Source of the DNA: Coriolopsis trogii
Taxonomy: Eukaryota; Basidiomycota; Agaricomycetes; Polyporales; Polyporaceae
Length of the DNA: 64,000 bases
Direction: 5' to 3'
Assembly: GCA_020543525.1 (NCBI GenBank)
Contig: JAHYIO010000008.1
Span: forward strand, 372,001 to 436,000
Shown: positions 21,637 to 33,298 of the stretch, in pieces
Numbering within the stretch: position 1 is the stretch's first letter
Layout: each line of letters begins with the position of its first letter
Made by a program: the position numbers and the translations under genes
Notes under the pieces: model-generated
What the model was told of the DNA's origin: nothing
Database searches by the model: none
Seen by the model: only the letters and a program-made list of their open reading frames with translations

Positions 21637-23515
21637 ATGCTTGCCTGTGTTACCAAGAACCAAGCCTCCAGGGCTCTCAGAGCGGGTGGGATGCGACTCG
21701 CATCCTCGTCTAAGCTTGGGAACCGACGCATGGCTTCTGGTAAGTGGTTTCAACCTACCCTCGGATTGGAGCACAGTCTCATCGGTGTTTCAGGATTGGC
21801 GAAGTTCAACTGGGAGGTGCGTGGATTGGAGTAGTTTGATGGCCAATCCTAAGGCACAGACAGGACCCGCTAAACGCAGAGGGGCTGCTCACTGGTGAGG
21901 AGGTGGCGATCCGGTAAGTGCTGTTCCTCAGGGGACGACCTGTACGTCTCTCATCTCCAAGAATCAGAGACACCGCTCGCGCATTCTGCCAGGCAAGAAG
22001 TATGTCCTTATTTTCATTGAGCTGAGCTGAAGAGTCCACCAGTAGGAGAACTTGCTCCCGCGTGTTCTCGAAGCCCAGCGCACGGAAGGTACGTCGTCAC
22101 TGTCTCCCTTGCTTCCCCTTTCAACGTCATGACGCAACAGTCTAGAGTTCAATCATGATATCCTTCCCGCCATGGGTGAACTCGGTCTTCTTGGCCCTAC
22201 TATCCAGGGATACGACTGCGCAGGAGTAAGTAGCGTTGCATATGGTCTTATCGCACGTGAGGTGGAACGGTGAGTAGTGTCCATGTTCAGCGTTTCTGAT
22301 CCCTGATGATGACCGTTATACAGGGTAGACTCCGGCTACCGGTCTACCATGTCCGTTCAGTCCTCTCTCGTCATGCACCCAATCTACGCATACGGCACCA
22401 AAGAGCAGAAGGAGAAGTACCTACCGTTGCTAGGTATGCGCCTGCCTATCCGAACCACTCACCGACCAACCGTTTCACTCATTTCCACCCATAGCGAAAG
22501 GAAAGCTCATTGGTTGCTTTGTGCGTTTAGTCGCGACCACGTCCTGCGACCCCCGCTGACTAGCGTTCCATAGGGTCTAACTGAGCCAAACCATGGCTCA
22601 GACCCGGCAGGCATGGAAACAACAGCGCGCGAGGTTGATGGCGGATACGTCATCAACGGTGCGAAGACATGGATTTCGAACGCGCCCGTAGCGTAGGTTT
22701 TCTCATAGGGCACCCTTCTATTGCCTGGCTGACGTGGATTGGCAGTGACCTCTTTGTGGTATGGGCGCGCTGCAAGTGGGACAACAAAGTTCGCGGCTTC
22801 CTCCTCGAGAAGGGCATGAAGGGCCTCAGCGCGCCTGCCATCAAGAACAAGCTCGCGCTCCGCTGTTCACTCACCGGCTCCATCTTCATGGACAACGTCT
22901 CCGTATCGCACGACGCCCTTCTGCCGCACGGCGAGGGTCTCGGCGCGCCATTCGGCTGCCTCAACAACGCGCGATTCGGGATCTCATGGGGCGCGATGGG
23001 CGCGCTCGAGGACTGCGTACACCGCACGCGCGAGTACGCACTTGAGCGGCACCAGTTCAAGCGACCGCTCGCATCTTTCCAGCTCGTGCAGAAGAAGCTA
23101 GTTGATGCGCAGACGGAGGTGGCCCTGGGGCTTTTGGCCAGTTTGCAGGTGCGTCGTGCGATCGCGAGAGAAGGTCAGGGGACTGACTGTCGTATGCATG
23201 TACTCAGGTGGGCCGGCTGAAGGATGAGGGCAAGGTCGCGCCGGAGATGATCAGCCTTGTAAAGCGCAACAACTGCGGGAAAGCGCTTGAGCATGCACGG
23301 AGGGTTTTGGACATCCTGGGCGGGAATGCGTGCTCGGACGAGTATCATGTCGGAAGGCATGTCGCTAACTTGCAGGTCGTAAATACGTATGAGGGGACAT
23401 ATGTAGGTCCAGTCTCTACCGGTGCATGCTCTCATGGACTCATATTCTCGTGCAGGACATTCATACGCTCATCCTTGGAAAGGCTATTACTGGTATTCAG
23501 GCATTCGCCAACTAG
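21637..23515 (+). CDS. GCDH: Glutaryl-CoA dehydrogenase, mitochondrial
   Basis: Twelve exons (21637-21739, 21794-21816, 21864-21913, 21968-21992, 22046-22088, 22146-22269, 22324-22433, 22495-22520, 22574-22692, 22746-23148, 23208-23402, 23456-23515) give 426 residues. The enzyme is an FAD acyl-CoA dehydrogenase that oxidises and decarboxylates glutaryl-CoA to crotonyl-CoA in lysine and tryptophan breakdown. Diagnostic segments: [65 protein letters not shown] and [19 protein letters not shown], with the catalytic Glu in YEGT. The Arg/Ala/Ser-rich N-terminus fits a mitochondrial presequence. Intron 21993-22045 only keeps frame with a GC donor (GCAAGA), giving [13 protein letters not shown]; with the nearby GT the frame is lost. 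It is preceded by the minus-strand paralogue pair. Confidence 0.93.
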
Positions 23516-23584
23516 GACAACTGTAGTACAGCATCATAACTATTCGACTATCGAAATTTCTTGGCCAATTATCCGCCATTTCAG

Positions 23585-23600
23585 CTCGCTATATAGCGAG
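23585..23600. repeat. 16-bp perfect palindrome downstream of GCDH
   Basis: CTCGCTATATAGCGAG reads the same on both strands and lies 70 nt after the GCDH stop, probably in its 3' untranslated region or near polyadenylation. Confidence 0.7.
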
Positions 23601-24128
23601 TTGCAGTTTGCATTTGAACGCCCACACTCGCAGCCTGCTGGTGAGCTATCCATATTCATAGGGAGATGACCCATGTCCGCACTGAATGGACTTAGACGGC
23701 CAAGGGCGTAGTATTATGATGCATTGTACCGTCTGAATAGAAGGTGAGCCCCTCGGGCGTACCAATTTACAGAAGTCGCTTTGCCCTCAGGTCTGTGGAT
23801 CTCTACTGATCCTCGAGGCCTCCTCATGCAGTCCGCAGTGGCGATACCGCACGAGCTTTGATAGGGAGGACAAAGCAGAGGAAAGCGAGGCAGTGATCCT
23901 CGTGGCGTCCGGTCCAAATTTGGCTAAGGTCCGCCACTCGCGTACTCAAGAAAGGCGCTCAAACCGAGCTCTCTTAACCAGGAGCTGCTCTGCCCCCACT
24001 TCCCGTCGTTCTCCGCTGCCTCATCCCTCATATACCGCCGTCTACCATCCAAATTGCTTCGCAGCAGCTCATTGGACGATCTTTACGACATCGCATCACA
24101 AGCTACGAAATACCGTTTGCGTATAAAC

Positions 24129-24983
24129 ATGACCACCCAACAACAACAACATCCTACACCCGCCTCCACCCTCGACGCGATGTTCGACCCGGAAACCTAC
24201 CTCTACGCTCCTGGCCCGGCACCACCAGCACCCGCGCACTCCATTCCCCGCAGCGCCAACATCTCCGCATTCATCGCCGGCCATTGGCAAGCAGAGCCTT
24301 CTGAGGTCAAGACAGTCTTCGAGCTCGAGGAGCTCCGAACAGAGCAAACGCGTGCCCGTGCCCGTACCAACATGGTATGTTGTCCTCAATCTCACTCCTA
24401 CCGTCCTCCACCTGCATATCTCCTCGCGGATATCCATGGACTCGGAGGACGGACGGTGTTCGCAGTTGGATGGTTTTGCACGACTCGAGCGCTCACGCGA
24501 CGACCGGTTCGACAGGCAGATACGTGGTTCGACTTCGAGCCTGATTCGGCGGACCTCGCTCTCGTGCAGGCTCCCGGGCCCGCCTACTTTCTCAACGAGT
24601 TCAACGTTCCGCGAGGCGGGCTGTTCCTCGAGGCATACGCCATTTCCTCCCCCTCGGTTGACTCGAACACACCAGATGCAGGTGCCGCCGGCTTCGCAGC
24701 TCCCAATGCGCCGCCGCTCGTGGTGCTGACCATCGAGGATCCGTCTGAGCGCGCCCGGCTGGAGCACGAGGCGACGCTTGCGGCGGAGGCGCGCGAGGAG
24801 AAACGGCGGAGGAAGTTGGGCAGGAAGGTCCGGACGTTGAGACGGGAGCTCAAGGAGCTCGAGCAGCGCAAGGCGAATGGAACTGCGACGACAGCGGTAG
24901 GAACTAGGACGAGGGTTGGTGAGATTATCAAGAACAGGAGGACGCGTAGGCTCTTGAAGCAGATCGTGCCCGGTCGTATGTGA
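24129..24983 (+). CDS. Hypothetical protein with basic coiled-coil C-terminus
   Basis: Open from ATG 24129 (284 codons if unspliced). The N-terminus is Gln/Pro-rich. The middle contains WFDFEPDSADLALVQAPGP and a hydrophobic beta-type stretch (YFLNEFNVPRGGLFLEAYAI). The C-terminus is a long charged helix (EEKRRRKLGRKVRTLRREL) ending in a second basic block (KNRRTRRLLKQIVPGRM). A GTATGT donor after residue 82 and several AG acceptors allow an in-frame intron ending at GACAG near 24516, which would remove 48 residues of poor composition. I cannot choose between the two forms. No family recognised; nucleic-acid or protein binding is only suggested by charge. Confidence 0.6.
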   Translation: MTTQQQQHPTPASTLDAMFDPETYLYAPGPAPPAPAHSIPRSANISAFIAGHWQAEPSEVKTVFELEELRTEQTRARARTNMVCCPQSHSYRPPPAYLLADIHGLGGRTVFAVGWFCTTRALTRRPVRQADTWFDFEPDSADLALVQAPGPAYFLNEFNVPRGGLFLEAYAISSPSVDSNTPDAGAAGFAAPNAPPLVVLTIEDPSERARLEHEATLAAEAREEKRRRKLGRKVRTLRRELKELEQRKANGTATTAVGTRTRVGEIIKNRRTRRLLKQIVPGRM

Positions 24984-25371
24984 GCAAGGGGATAGGTTGG
25001 ATCGATGTACGATATCGCGTTCGTATCTTCGTTCAGAGTCTTGTGTTTAGTTTAGCTCTGTATAGACATCATGGGGTAGTGTACAGTATCTTGTCTTCGG
25101 TCTCACATCTTGTGTAACGCGTCATCGATTGGATGTAACTTTGGATAACTGAATTGACGTCAATCCGCACTTAGGGCTATTCGTTCCCGAACACAACTTG
25201 CGTCCAATTGGTACGACACCGGTCGCGACCGGCATGATTGTACGGTGACTCTGGCTTGAATCGGACTATGAGAGTATACAAAGTATCATAGCCAGCCTTC
25301 TGATGGATATACCGCTCGATCAAGAGGGCTGCATGGTCTTGACGTCGTCTCTGACACGCCGAGCAGGTGTC

Positions 25372-27483
25372 TCATGCTATAAGATCCAAAGTCTCAGCGA
25401 GGAGCGATCCGTAATCACAATGTGTACTCACCGTATTCCCCGCGCCGACATCCAAGTTTGATGTGAGCGAGAGGGGAATCTCACCTGCGCCGCCGTCCTG
25501 ACGAACAAAAGTCGACATATGGAGACTCGTGGTCTCCCTGCCGCGTGCACGAAGGTTCTCTCTCATATTGAGCCTGTGGTGCGTATCATCAGCCGGGAGA
25601 GGGTGAACAGCATAAGTGCGCTACTAACGTCGCGAGGAGAGCATTCAGGTAGACTTGCAGGAATGAACGAGAGATCAACGCATAATCTGCCTAGAGCCAG
25701 AGATCAGTACTTACGCTTGCTCAAGGTGAAGTAGACTGTCGATCGTGCATCACTGTCAGTAATTTGGCAATTGCTGGAGGATCATCGTGCGACGTACTTC
25801 CCATGAAAACGAAAGAATCAGGGGATACGTTGTACTGTCGAGCGAATCTCTCAGTTCACAGAGTTGAAGCCGGGGCAGGGTAGAGCGCGCGCACAGCTAT
25901 CACGACTACGATCGCGACGACACTACGCACCGCCTTAGTACATATGCAAAATACCAGTGTCACCACACGCCGAGTTGTGCATCGATACTCACCTCGTTGT
26001 AAGCCCAGTGTTGACGGTGAATATGATGATCGCGCGTATAGCTGATTTAGTCCTAGTAAGAGGCATTGGAGGACGGCTGAGATCGCGACGCCGAACGAGT
26101 CACATTTAGCACATACCCTCGACTGAGTGAGTGTTTGCGGCTGTTGTACAGAAAATAGCAGAGCAAGGCGGCGAGCACCGTGTCGTACAGGGCGACCAGC
26201 CCATCTATGGTGTTGATCATCCACTATATGCGCACTTAAGCAAATACGAAGCTATTATTCGAGGCAAGCAAAGAGGTGTACTCGCCATGTACTTTGCTGC
26301 ACTGTTATAGTCGTGTACTGAAAATCTAAAGCAGATCGTAGGTATCACTGAGCATCATTATGACCATGAACAAACCCTTTCGAAGACAGGCCTACAACAT
26401 GAGCTCAGTCTCTCCGACGAGATCCAACGATATGGCAGGATACGAACCGAGACCTAATGCTGTTAGGGAAGCGTTTCATCAGGAAGAGAACCTAGCGTAG
26501 TTGTAGGTCACGCACCCCACGTGAAAAGATTGACTACCGTCTGTTACGTCTGCCGTGAGTGCTTTGTTGACAAAATACTATGGGCAAGCGTACAAGCGAT
26601 AGGCAAAGAATGCGGTTTTTCTCGCTGACTGCGTATGGCTTAGCTTTGTATGCTGTCGATTACAAGATCCGTATATAACGTACCGACCCATACGCGATAG
26701 GTAAAAAACCTGGCACATCTCCTCAGTTATCAATGGATGACATAGTCCAAGATCATTGATACAAACCCCCGTATGATGGTATCGCTTGTAGACTGTAGGA
26801 TCCGCTAACATTGAGCATTCCATCATTGGCAAGTAATCCTACGATTGACGACTCACCGTAATGAGTATTACGGCCTATGCGTAGGAAGAGTCATTAATCA
26901 GCACCGTCGCGTGCATGAAACAGCAATGAGAGATCACAATGAGACTCCTGGAGTGGAAAATCAGATTATCGGAAGGTTCCATCAGCCACGAATGGACACT
27001 CTACCAAGGTATTTGGCCGATGAATGAGGCCTCGGTGAAATGCGTGACAAGGTACCTGTGTAGATGTGAGTAAGGTGACTCGGAGGACATGTCTATGTCG
27101 CTTGAAGCCTACCAATACATCGTGTAGCCTACCACCACCATATGAACAGTGTCCAGTGCTCTGGAAGACCGTCCCCAATCAGCGACTGGACGCGCTCCGA
27201 AAGGCTTCGGATTCTCACACAAGCACAGCAACCTGCGATGTCGGGCCGTGGGTATATGCGTATGGGCATAGGGGGGAAAGTGCCGTCCACTCACCAAAAC
27301 TTTCAGAGGTGTACCGTCATCAGTATAGTTCATGTAATAGCTGAACGCTTGGAGACAAGTGGCCCCATACAAACTATGAAGGAGACCTGAGTGACATCTC
27401 GCAGAATCACAGACTCGGATGACCTACCTTGCAGTGACCAGACAACCGACGAAGCCTACTCCCAGCGTGTTGCCGAAACTCAT
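25372..27483 (-). CDS. DUF6534-type seven-transmembrane protein (exon model partial)
   Basis: Minus-strand exons that assemble well: 27483-27428, 27373-27295, a 14-nt exon 27232-27219, 27160-27113, 27055-27005 and one starting at 26947. They read LGVGFVGCLVTASLYGATCL, QAFSYYMNYTDD, ALDTVHMVVVGYTMYWYLV and PWSLI, the N-terminal pattern of this agaricomycete membrane family. Further downstream, INTIDGLVALYDTVLAALL, AIRAIIIFTVNTGLTT and the tail LNMRENLRARGRETT (to the stop at 25372) are its last helices and loop. The segment 26,250-26,900 has pieces such as FFTYRVWV but no clean joins. The gene is therefore either intact with unresolved tiny exons or partly decayed. Function unknown. Confidence 0.6.
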
Positions 27484-28202
27484 GGCGCAGAATGAGGACA
27501 CGAAGGCCACATAGTAGGGCACAGGTTCTTATAACCCAATCAACGCTCGCCAGTGCATCGTAACGCGATGACCTGCAACTTTGTGTCAATCTGTGGACGT
27601 TGATAATCAGCCACGCTATGGAACAATATGCTTTTGCCGTCACGCGCCCCGGTGTGATCCATCCTCACTCTGTACCCGGCCGCGGCTGGTGTAGGTTTAT
27701 GAAATCCATATACACGCTTCAGATCCATACACCGTAGAGCTCATCTACAGCATTCAGCAGCATACGACGGCGCGTCCCAGACATGCCAACGATCCTTCAC
27801 TAGACGCAGCAGTGAGCGTGACGCTCGTCATCACCGAGATGGCAGTTCATCTGACGGCCATCCGTTGAACTTCGACATCTGTTATGTCGAGGTTACTTAT
27901 CGCAGCAAGGCCATTCGCGTCGGCACTTGAGACGCACGTCAAAGGATCTTCGATTAAGCGACACAGATGGCGGTTGTTACCCATGCAAACGATGAGGCTT
28001 CAATAGGAGAGTGAGCCTGGTGGGCAGCGTGTTGAAGCGATGTCGATGTGCATAGGACTCTGCCCCTGAGACTGACACAATGCGCACCCTTCATTGTGTC
28101 ACATCACCCACTCGAGAGTAATCAGTATGAGACTGCACAACAGAAAAGGCATGTTACATCGACAATCAGCACTACGTCCAACCCTGCGAGATCAATAACA
28201 GC
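27484..28202. other. Upstream region between two minus-strand genes
   Basis: No coding sequence supported. It should contain the promoter of the DUF6534-type gene and the 3' flank of the FMP10-like gene. Confidence 0.5.
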
Positions 28203-29103
28203 CTATGTGTTCTTACGACCCATGCGCGTGAATAGAGAGGTTATCGGTTGTATCAAGGTCCGGGAGAACGCGGGGGACAGATAGAGAGACACTCCGATTC
28301 GTACAGGGAGCAACGCCTGAAGATGTGCGTCAGACATCAGGACATAGACAGAATAGAGGTAGGACGGTGCACGGAGAGTCTGCCTTGCGAGCATACTCCC
28401 TTCTCATTCCGCCATCTGACATGAAATCCTGCCCTCCGAAGATTTGGGACTTCGCAGAGAAATGACGCATCTCATGAGCACGAAGTGCGACCTGAGATGT
28501 AGCATTCCTCCAGTACGTTACACCGACAGCGCAATGTGCCATCACGAATACAACTCAAGCGGTAAACGTAGTCCATGCAAAGAGTTTGCAAGACGTGAGC
28601 GAAAACGAGAAGACCAACCATACCTTAGTAAGTGCGTACGCTACGACAGCGTTTGCGACATCCCCGGCAATCTTGCCTGATGCCAGAATTGAGTCGCGCT
28701 CTTGCGTGGAATGCTGCCCGGTAGGCGGAGGGGTGGGTTTGCTCCCTTTCTCGAACCCAAACCATCCGTATCTCCTCCCGACCCGCTCTGCTCGCACTTC
28801 ACCCTCGACCATCCATTCTCGGAATCGTTCTCCTGCCCAGCTATCACGCACTTGCGCCGCAAAGCCCTCCTTAGGACTGTCGGTGTCTGGTGGAGGTGCA
28901 AGAGCTCCGACTATGCCTTCGCCCACGCCTAGGGCCCGCGCGCCGAAGAAGAACCCTGCGACGGGGACTAGGGCGGTGACTTCATGAAGGATGGCAAACG
29001 ATAGTACAAGGGAAGGCAGAGGAGTCCGTGTTCGTTGGGAGAGTGCTGCTAGAGCTTGCCTGTAAGGCGCAAGCTTACTGGTGGGAGGAGGAGGGGAACT
29101 CAT
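28203..29103 (-). CDS. Mitochondrial membrane protein, FMP10-like family (tentative)
   Basis: Exons 29103-28624 and 28316-28203 join in frame across a 307-nt intron to give 197 residues. Signature stretches are PLPSLVLSFAILHEVTALVP, FFFGARALGVGEG, the long polar loop RVGRRYGWFGFEKGS, GDVANAVVAYALTK and ALLPVRIGVSLYLSPAFSR. There are two hydrophobic helices with a Tyr/Trp-rich loop between them. This pattern matches a family of fungal mitochondrial proteins that I recall as FMP10-like; the molecular function is not known. The second exon continues the TK-ALLP motif directly, which supports the long intron even though it exceeds the local norm fivefold. Confidence 0.7.
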
Positions 29104-30792
29104 CGCGGTGTCTCACGGATGCACAAGTGTGAAGAGCGAACCAATTGCATGTGAGATGAACCAACTCCCCCTTACTTCAACATATGAAACGAACCAACCA
29201 GCGGACGAGCCGCAGGAGCGCCGTCTTGCTTCTCTCGACTGCAACCATTGCGCACAACTGCTCTGTTCCTTGCATTTCGATAGATATCGATGCTCTCGCC
29301 AGTAATGGGAAGTATCAATAAAGAATGTACTTCGACTCAGATGAACTGCAGTATCAGCCAAGGCTTGTTCCGAATCTCTTGTGCCCCTGGCTTTGTCGAC
29401 ATTCGAGACGACTCGACTCTGAAGTTCTGTCGTCAGGTCGAAGGGACATTCTCTTACAGTCTTTAGGGCTAGAAGTTCGTTTGGGGAACCCCAAGCGACT
29501 GATAAGAGGTACGACGAGCTACTTCGCACAACCAGTACTAGCTCGCTCAATGCCCTATCCCAGCTCATCCAGAAGCCTGGGAGAACTGTTATCGACTTTC
29601 GAGTCATTGGCCCTAGCTTTAGCTGATATAATCAGTGGCCTTTTCGTCTAGGCCGCGAGGGCAATGACCATACATGACTTCCTCACCTGAACCTACGATT
29701 GAGAAGCATCTCGGGATCACCTTCCATATTGCACCCATCCTCGCGTGACCCCGTCGCCAGGTGAGTTTTCCACACAATCCAGGTTCCTAATGCAATGTCA
29801 TCAGACGTGTCCTTCTGCATATCTTATAATCTTTTGTTGCCTCTCTTCAGCAACCGGTGTACGTGCATACGTCTCCCTCATCACCTCCCGCAACTTATTT
29901 CGCAGGTGTTCATGGAGGAATGACTTCGACAACATCGAAGGCACGGCAGCAATCTTCAGACGACTTCGATACATTGACTTCCTCACCAAAGTCGGTCGTG
30001 ATGGACTTCCGCGCCGATTATGAGTATTCATCCTGTCTCTCACCATCACTACCCCCTGATTGTCGCAGCCTGGTGAGAAGTCAGCCATTATGACCCTCTG
30101 GCCCCCTACGTTCAGACCAGCTGACTTGGTTTTCGTACGCAACTTCACTTTTTCTTTCTTTCAGATGAGCAGGTTGTTTCGGAATTCTATGGATCTGCTG
30201 GTCAATTGCCGCTGCAGCGATGATATGCCGCTTGGTAGGTTTAGCATGACCTACTGTGGATCTCTACAAGAGCTCCTACATCTTTCGCCATCGCGGCCTT
30301 GGCAAGTTCCGAGGTAAGTTCTCAGGTACTATACGCGCAGCAATCTCACGTTGCTTCTCCCCCACACGCGCGAACCAGTCAAATTTAGACTTTATTGCAT
30401 CCCATCAGCTTCCCGGGGTTCCACAAGCAATAATGTCCGCATAACGCTCATCAACTGCCCATTTGCAGCGATTCACTCCCCCAAAGCTATGCTCCTCCTA
30501 TGCCTCGGTACTGCTCTACTCGCCTTGGGCTGTTGGGTTCTTCCCCTGCGCACCGACTCCAATTGAGCTGCCTGGAGGGTATTCACAACAGCGCTCTCAC
30601 GCCGCCAGAGCGGATCCTTGCAATTCTATCTGATTGTCTTTTTCTCGGAGGAGCCAGGTGAGAAGCCCATGCTTGACAGATTGCACAGTCGCCCTGAAAT
30701 CGGCTATTAAGCCAGAGGGCGAGGACTAACCGTCTCCCGCTAGCCCTATCTATCCTCGCCCGTCCGCGTAACCACTCGCTCGGCTATCCAAC
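29104..30792. other. 1.7-kb stretch without a supported gene
   Basis: Several intron-like signals and short plus-strand ORFs occur (for example SSPKSVVMDFRADYEYSSC near 29990 and DLYKSSYIFRHRGLGKFRG near 30265), plus one hydrophobic segment near 30490. They do not assemble into one frame, and I recognise no family. It could be a decayed or fast-evolving gene. Confidence 0.4.
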
Positions 30793-32927
30793 ATGAGCGA
30801 CCTTCCCACTATTGACGACACGTACGTATGACATCTGCTGTCGCGCTTGCTATCACTGACGGCTTTGACGATGTACAGGATGGGCGCGTTGTTGTCCGGA
30901 GTGATTGTCTCTGGCATGTGAGTAGATCCTCTAAGGGTGTGATTGACTTGCCGCAATATTCACATTTCGTGCATCGATGTCTCAGCTTGTGGGGAGGTGA
31001 GTGTGATTCCTAATCCGTCATTGGCACGAAGTGCTGAGGATGTTTACCGATATGCGGCAGTCTCCGTCATACAGACCTACAATTACTACTCGAACTGCGC
31101 CAAAGACCCTCTCTACTTGAAGTTGCTCGTGAGTATGTCATACGCCCAGCAAGAAGCTAGGCTAATCTTGGACAGGTGGGGACGGTGTTTGTGATGGAAG
31201 GGACTCATCAGGTACGGTTTTTGTCAAGTCAAGATCGCGTCCTAGGTGCTGACGATATGGTTCTCGCAGGGCCTCATTTCCTACGCCAGTTAGTATCCCC
31301 GCAACTCGTGATACCTATGGGAGCGTTGACGCGTTCGGCGCAGTCTATTCCTACCTCGTGAAGAACTATGCCAATCCTCCACACCTACTGACTGTCGAGA
31401 GGTGCGCACTCAGACCGACGTGCGCTCGCAGGGGACGAAACTGACTGACCGGGGCACTCCAGGACGCTTGTCGCAAATATCGTCTTCGTGGTATGTTCAT
31501 CAAGGACCGTCATGCGAGTCTTCCCTCACTATTAGCACATAGGCAATCACCGCGGTACTGGTGCAGAGGTCAGTCGGAAACCGCATTCAACGCCCGCGCG
31601 AACGACTATTAACCTTTGTCGCAGTTTCTTCATTTTGAGAATCTGGCGACGTAAGGCACCTGTTCTTCTGAAGGCATGGCACCGACTGACCCTCTCGCGT
31701 CTCTAGTGGGTGGACGACGCCTGTATATCGTAATACCTATCGTGAGTGGGAATCTGTGTTCGTCTCCGACGTGATTAGCATGAATAGCTCACACTCTCAT
31801 GTAGGGCCTGATGGTGTTCGCAGGGTTTGGTGCGAGCCTGTTTGTTCTCACTGTTACTCCCATCACTAACGAGTGTATTCCCTCTCATCGATCTTAGGCT
31901 CGGCGATTGGTGAGTCTATGCCTGTCTCTGTACATACCGCAAACAGTGCTGATATTGCTACAGCTTATGCCGTGGATTGGTATGGCATCACTTCACAATG
32001 TTACCTGTCGATGTGTCTCTAGATTAACTTACTTCCGATAGCGCGTCCATCAACAACGGCCTTGAATTGAGCAGGTTCGATGTACGTCTCAATCGCCCGC
32101 CCGCGCCTGCGAGATGCTTACCCCCACCATAGGTGCTGGCACATATGATGAACGTCCTCGCGGTCGTTACAGACGTCTCTATTGCTGTCTCTCTGTGTCT
32201 TATCTTGCACAGGTCTAAGACTGGCTTCAGAAAGTACGTCCATGCAGATCATTCTACTGCCAACCTTGCTAAGAATGCGTGCACATAGGTCCGATAATAT
32301 CATCAACAAGCTGGTACGCATCGCTTCTGATTTGATGTCAGCAGTGCGTTGTTTAGTGTCTCGCCTCAGATTGTCTTCTCCGTGAACACGGGTGTTTTGA
32401 CGAGGTGCCGCAGGCTTCCCTTAGAATGTGAGAGTATGTATACTGATTTCATGTTACTCGCAGCACCTGCGCGGTCATCTCTCTCATAACGAACCTGTCC
32501 AACCCAAAGTCCTACATCTTCATTTGCTTCTTCTTCCTCATTGGCCGCCGTAAGCTATCTCTCCGATTCTCGGTCTCCACTCATCTCTATACTCCTTTCT
32601 ATGCCATGCTGACCCATCCGCTGCAGTGTACGCAAACTCCTTCCTCGCGACTCTGAACGCGCGCCAACGGTTCCGAGAAGACATGGGCACCGAGGTGAAC
32701 TCGACCATCCCTCTCTCGCACCTCGCTACTTCAGACCCCAAGTTTGCTGTCAACCTGAGCGTGCAGACGCAGATTGAGTATGAACCTCGCGAGGTGTGTG
32801 ATTCTTGCGCATGACTTGAACGAAGGCTGATAAGGCTGACTCTTGACTGTAGAAATCGGGCGACCGTACTGCTGTCAATGATAGCGTTGGGAGTGGGTAC
32901 GGGAGTGGCTGCGTAGAGAATGTATGA
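30793..32927 (+). CDS. DUF6534-type seven-transmembrane protein
   Basis: About 18 short exons starting 30793-30821, 30879-30917, 30986-30996 (11 nt), 31061-31128 and 31176-31211, ending at 32927. The spliced protein has about seven hydrophobic helices: MGALLSGVIVSGMILWGVSV, GLISYAIYSYLVKNYANPP, VAITAVLVQSFFILRIWR, YIVIPIGLMVFAGFGSAIAY, MMNVLAVVTDVSIAVSLCLI, IINKLIVFSVNTGVLTS and SYIFICFFFLIGRLYANSFL. The final loop (ATLNARQRFREDMG) and a Ser/Gly-rich cytoplasmic tail follow. This is the order typical of the family, whose function is unknown (receptor-like topology). A second copy lies on the minus strand at 25.4-27.5 kb. The extreme exon fragmentation agrees between the copies. Confidence 0.85.
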
Positions 32928-33298
32928 ATGCGAGAGAGATGTGCGAATCGCTCCTTGGGATGACGACCTCTGTCCCCACTGGATAGGGTTAGGCAACTAG
33001 GCGTGTTGTATGCGTATGTCTGGTAGCTTACCCTACGGGCTGCATTGATATCTATTCCCGGGGCACGCATTTCCAGACACCAGTACATTGAACTCGTCCC
33101 GTGCCAGTTTATCACTGAATTGAACCGTTCCTGATCGGAAAACCGAACTGACTCGCAAGATTGCGCTCCGGGCCTGGAGCCGAGCTCAAGTAGCCGCCGG
33201 TCCGTCTTGCTGTCACTGTCAGTAGGCTCAGCTGTGGATTTCCTGAGTCTCGCCGACACTGTCCTCTTCTCCCCTCTCTCACCACGACGTCGTCAGCA
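32928..33298. other. Spacer between the DUF6534-type gene and the mitochondrial protein gene
   Basis: Contains the 3' end of the upstream gene and a CT-rich promoter-like tract just before ATG 33299. No further gene was seen. Confidence 0.5.
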
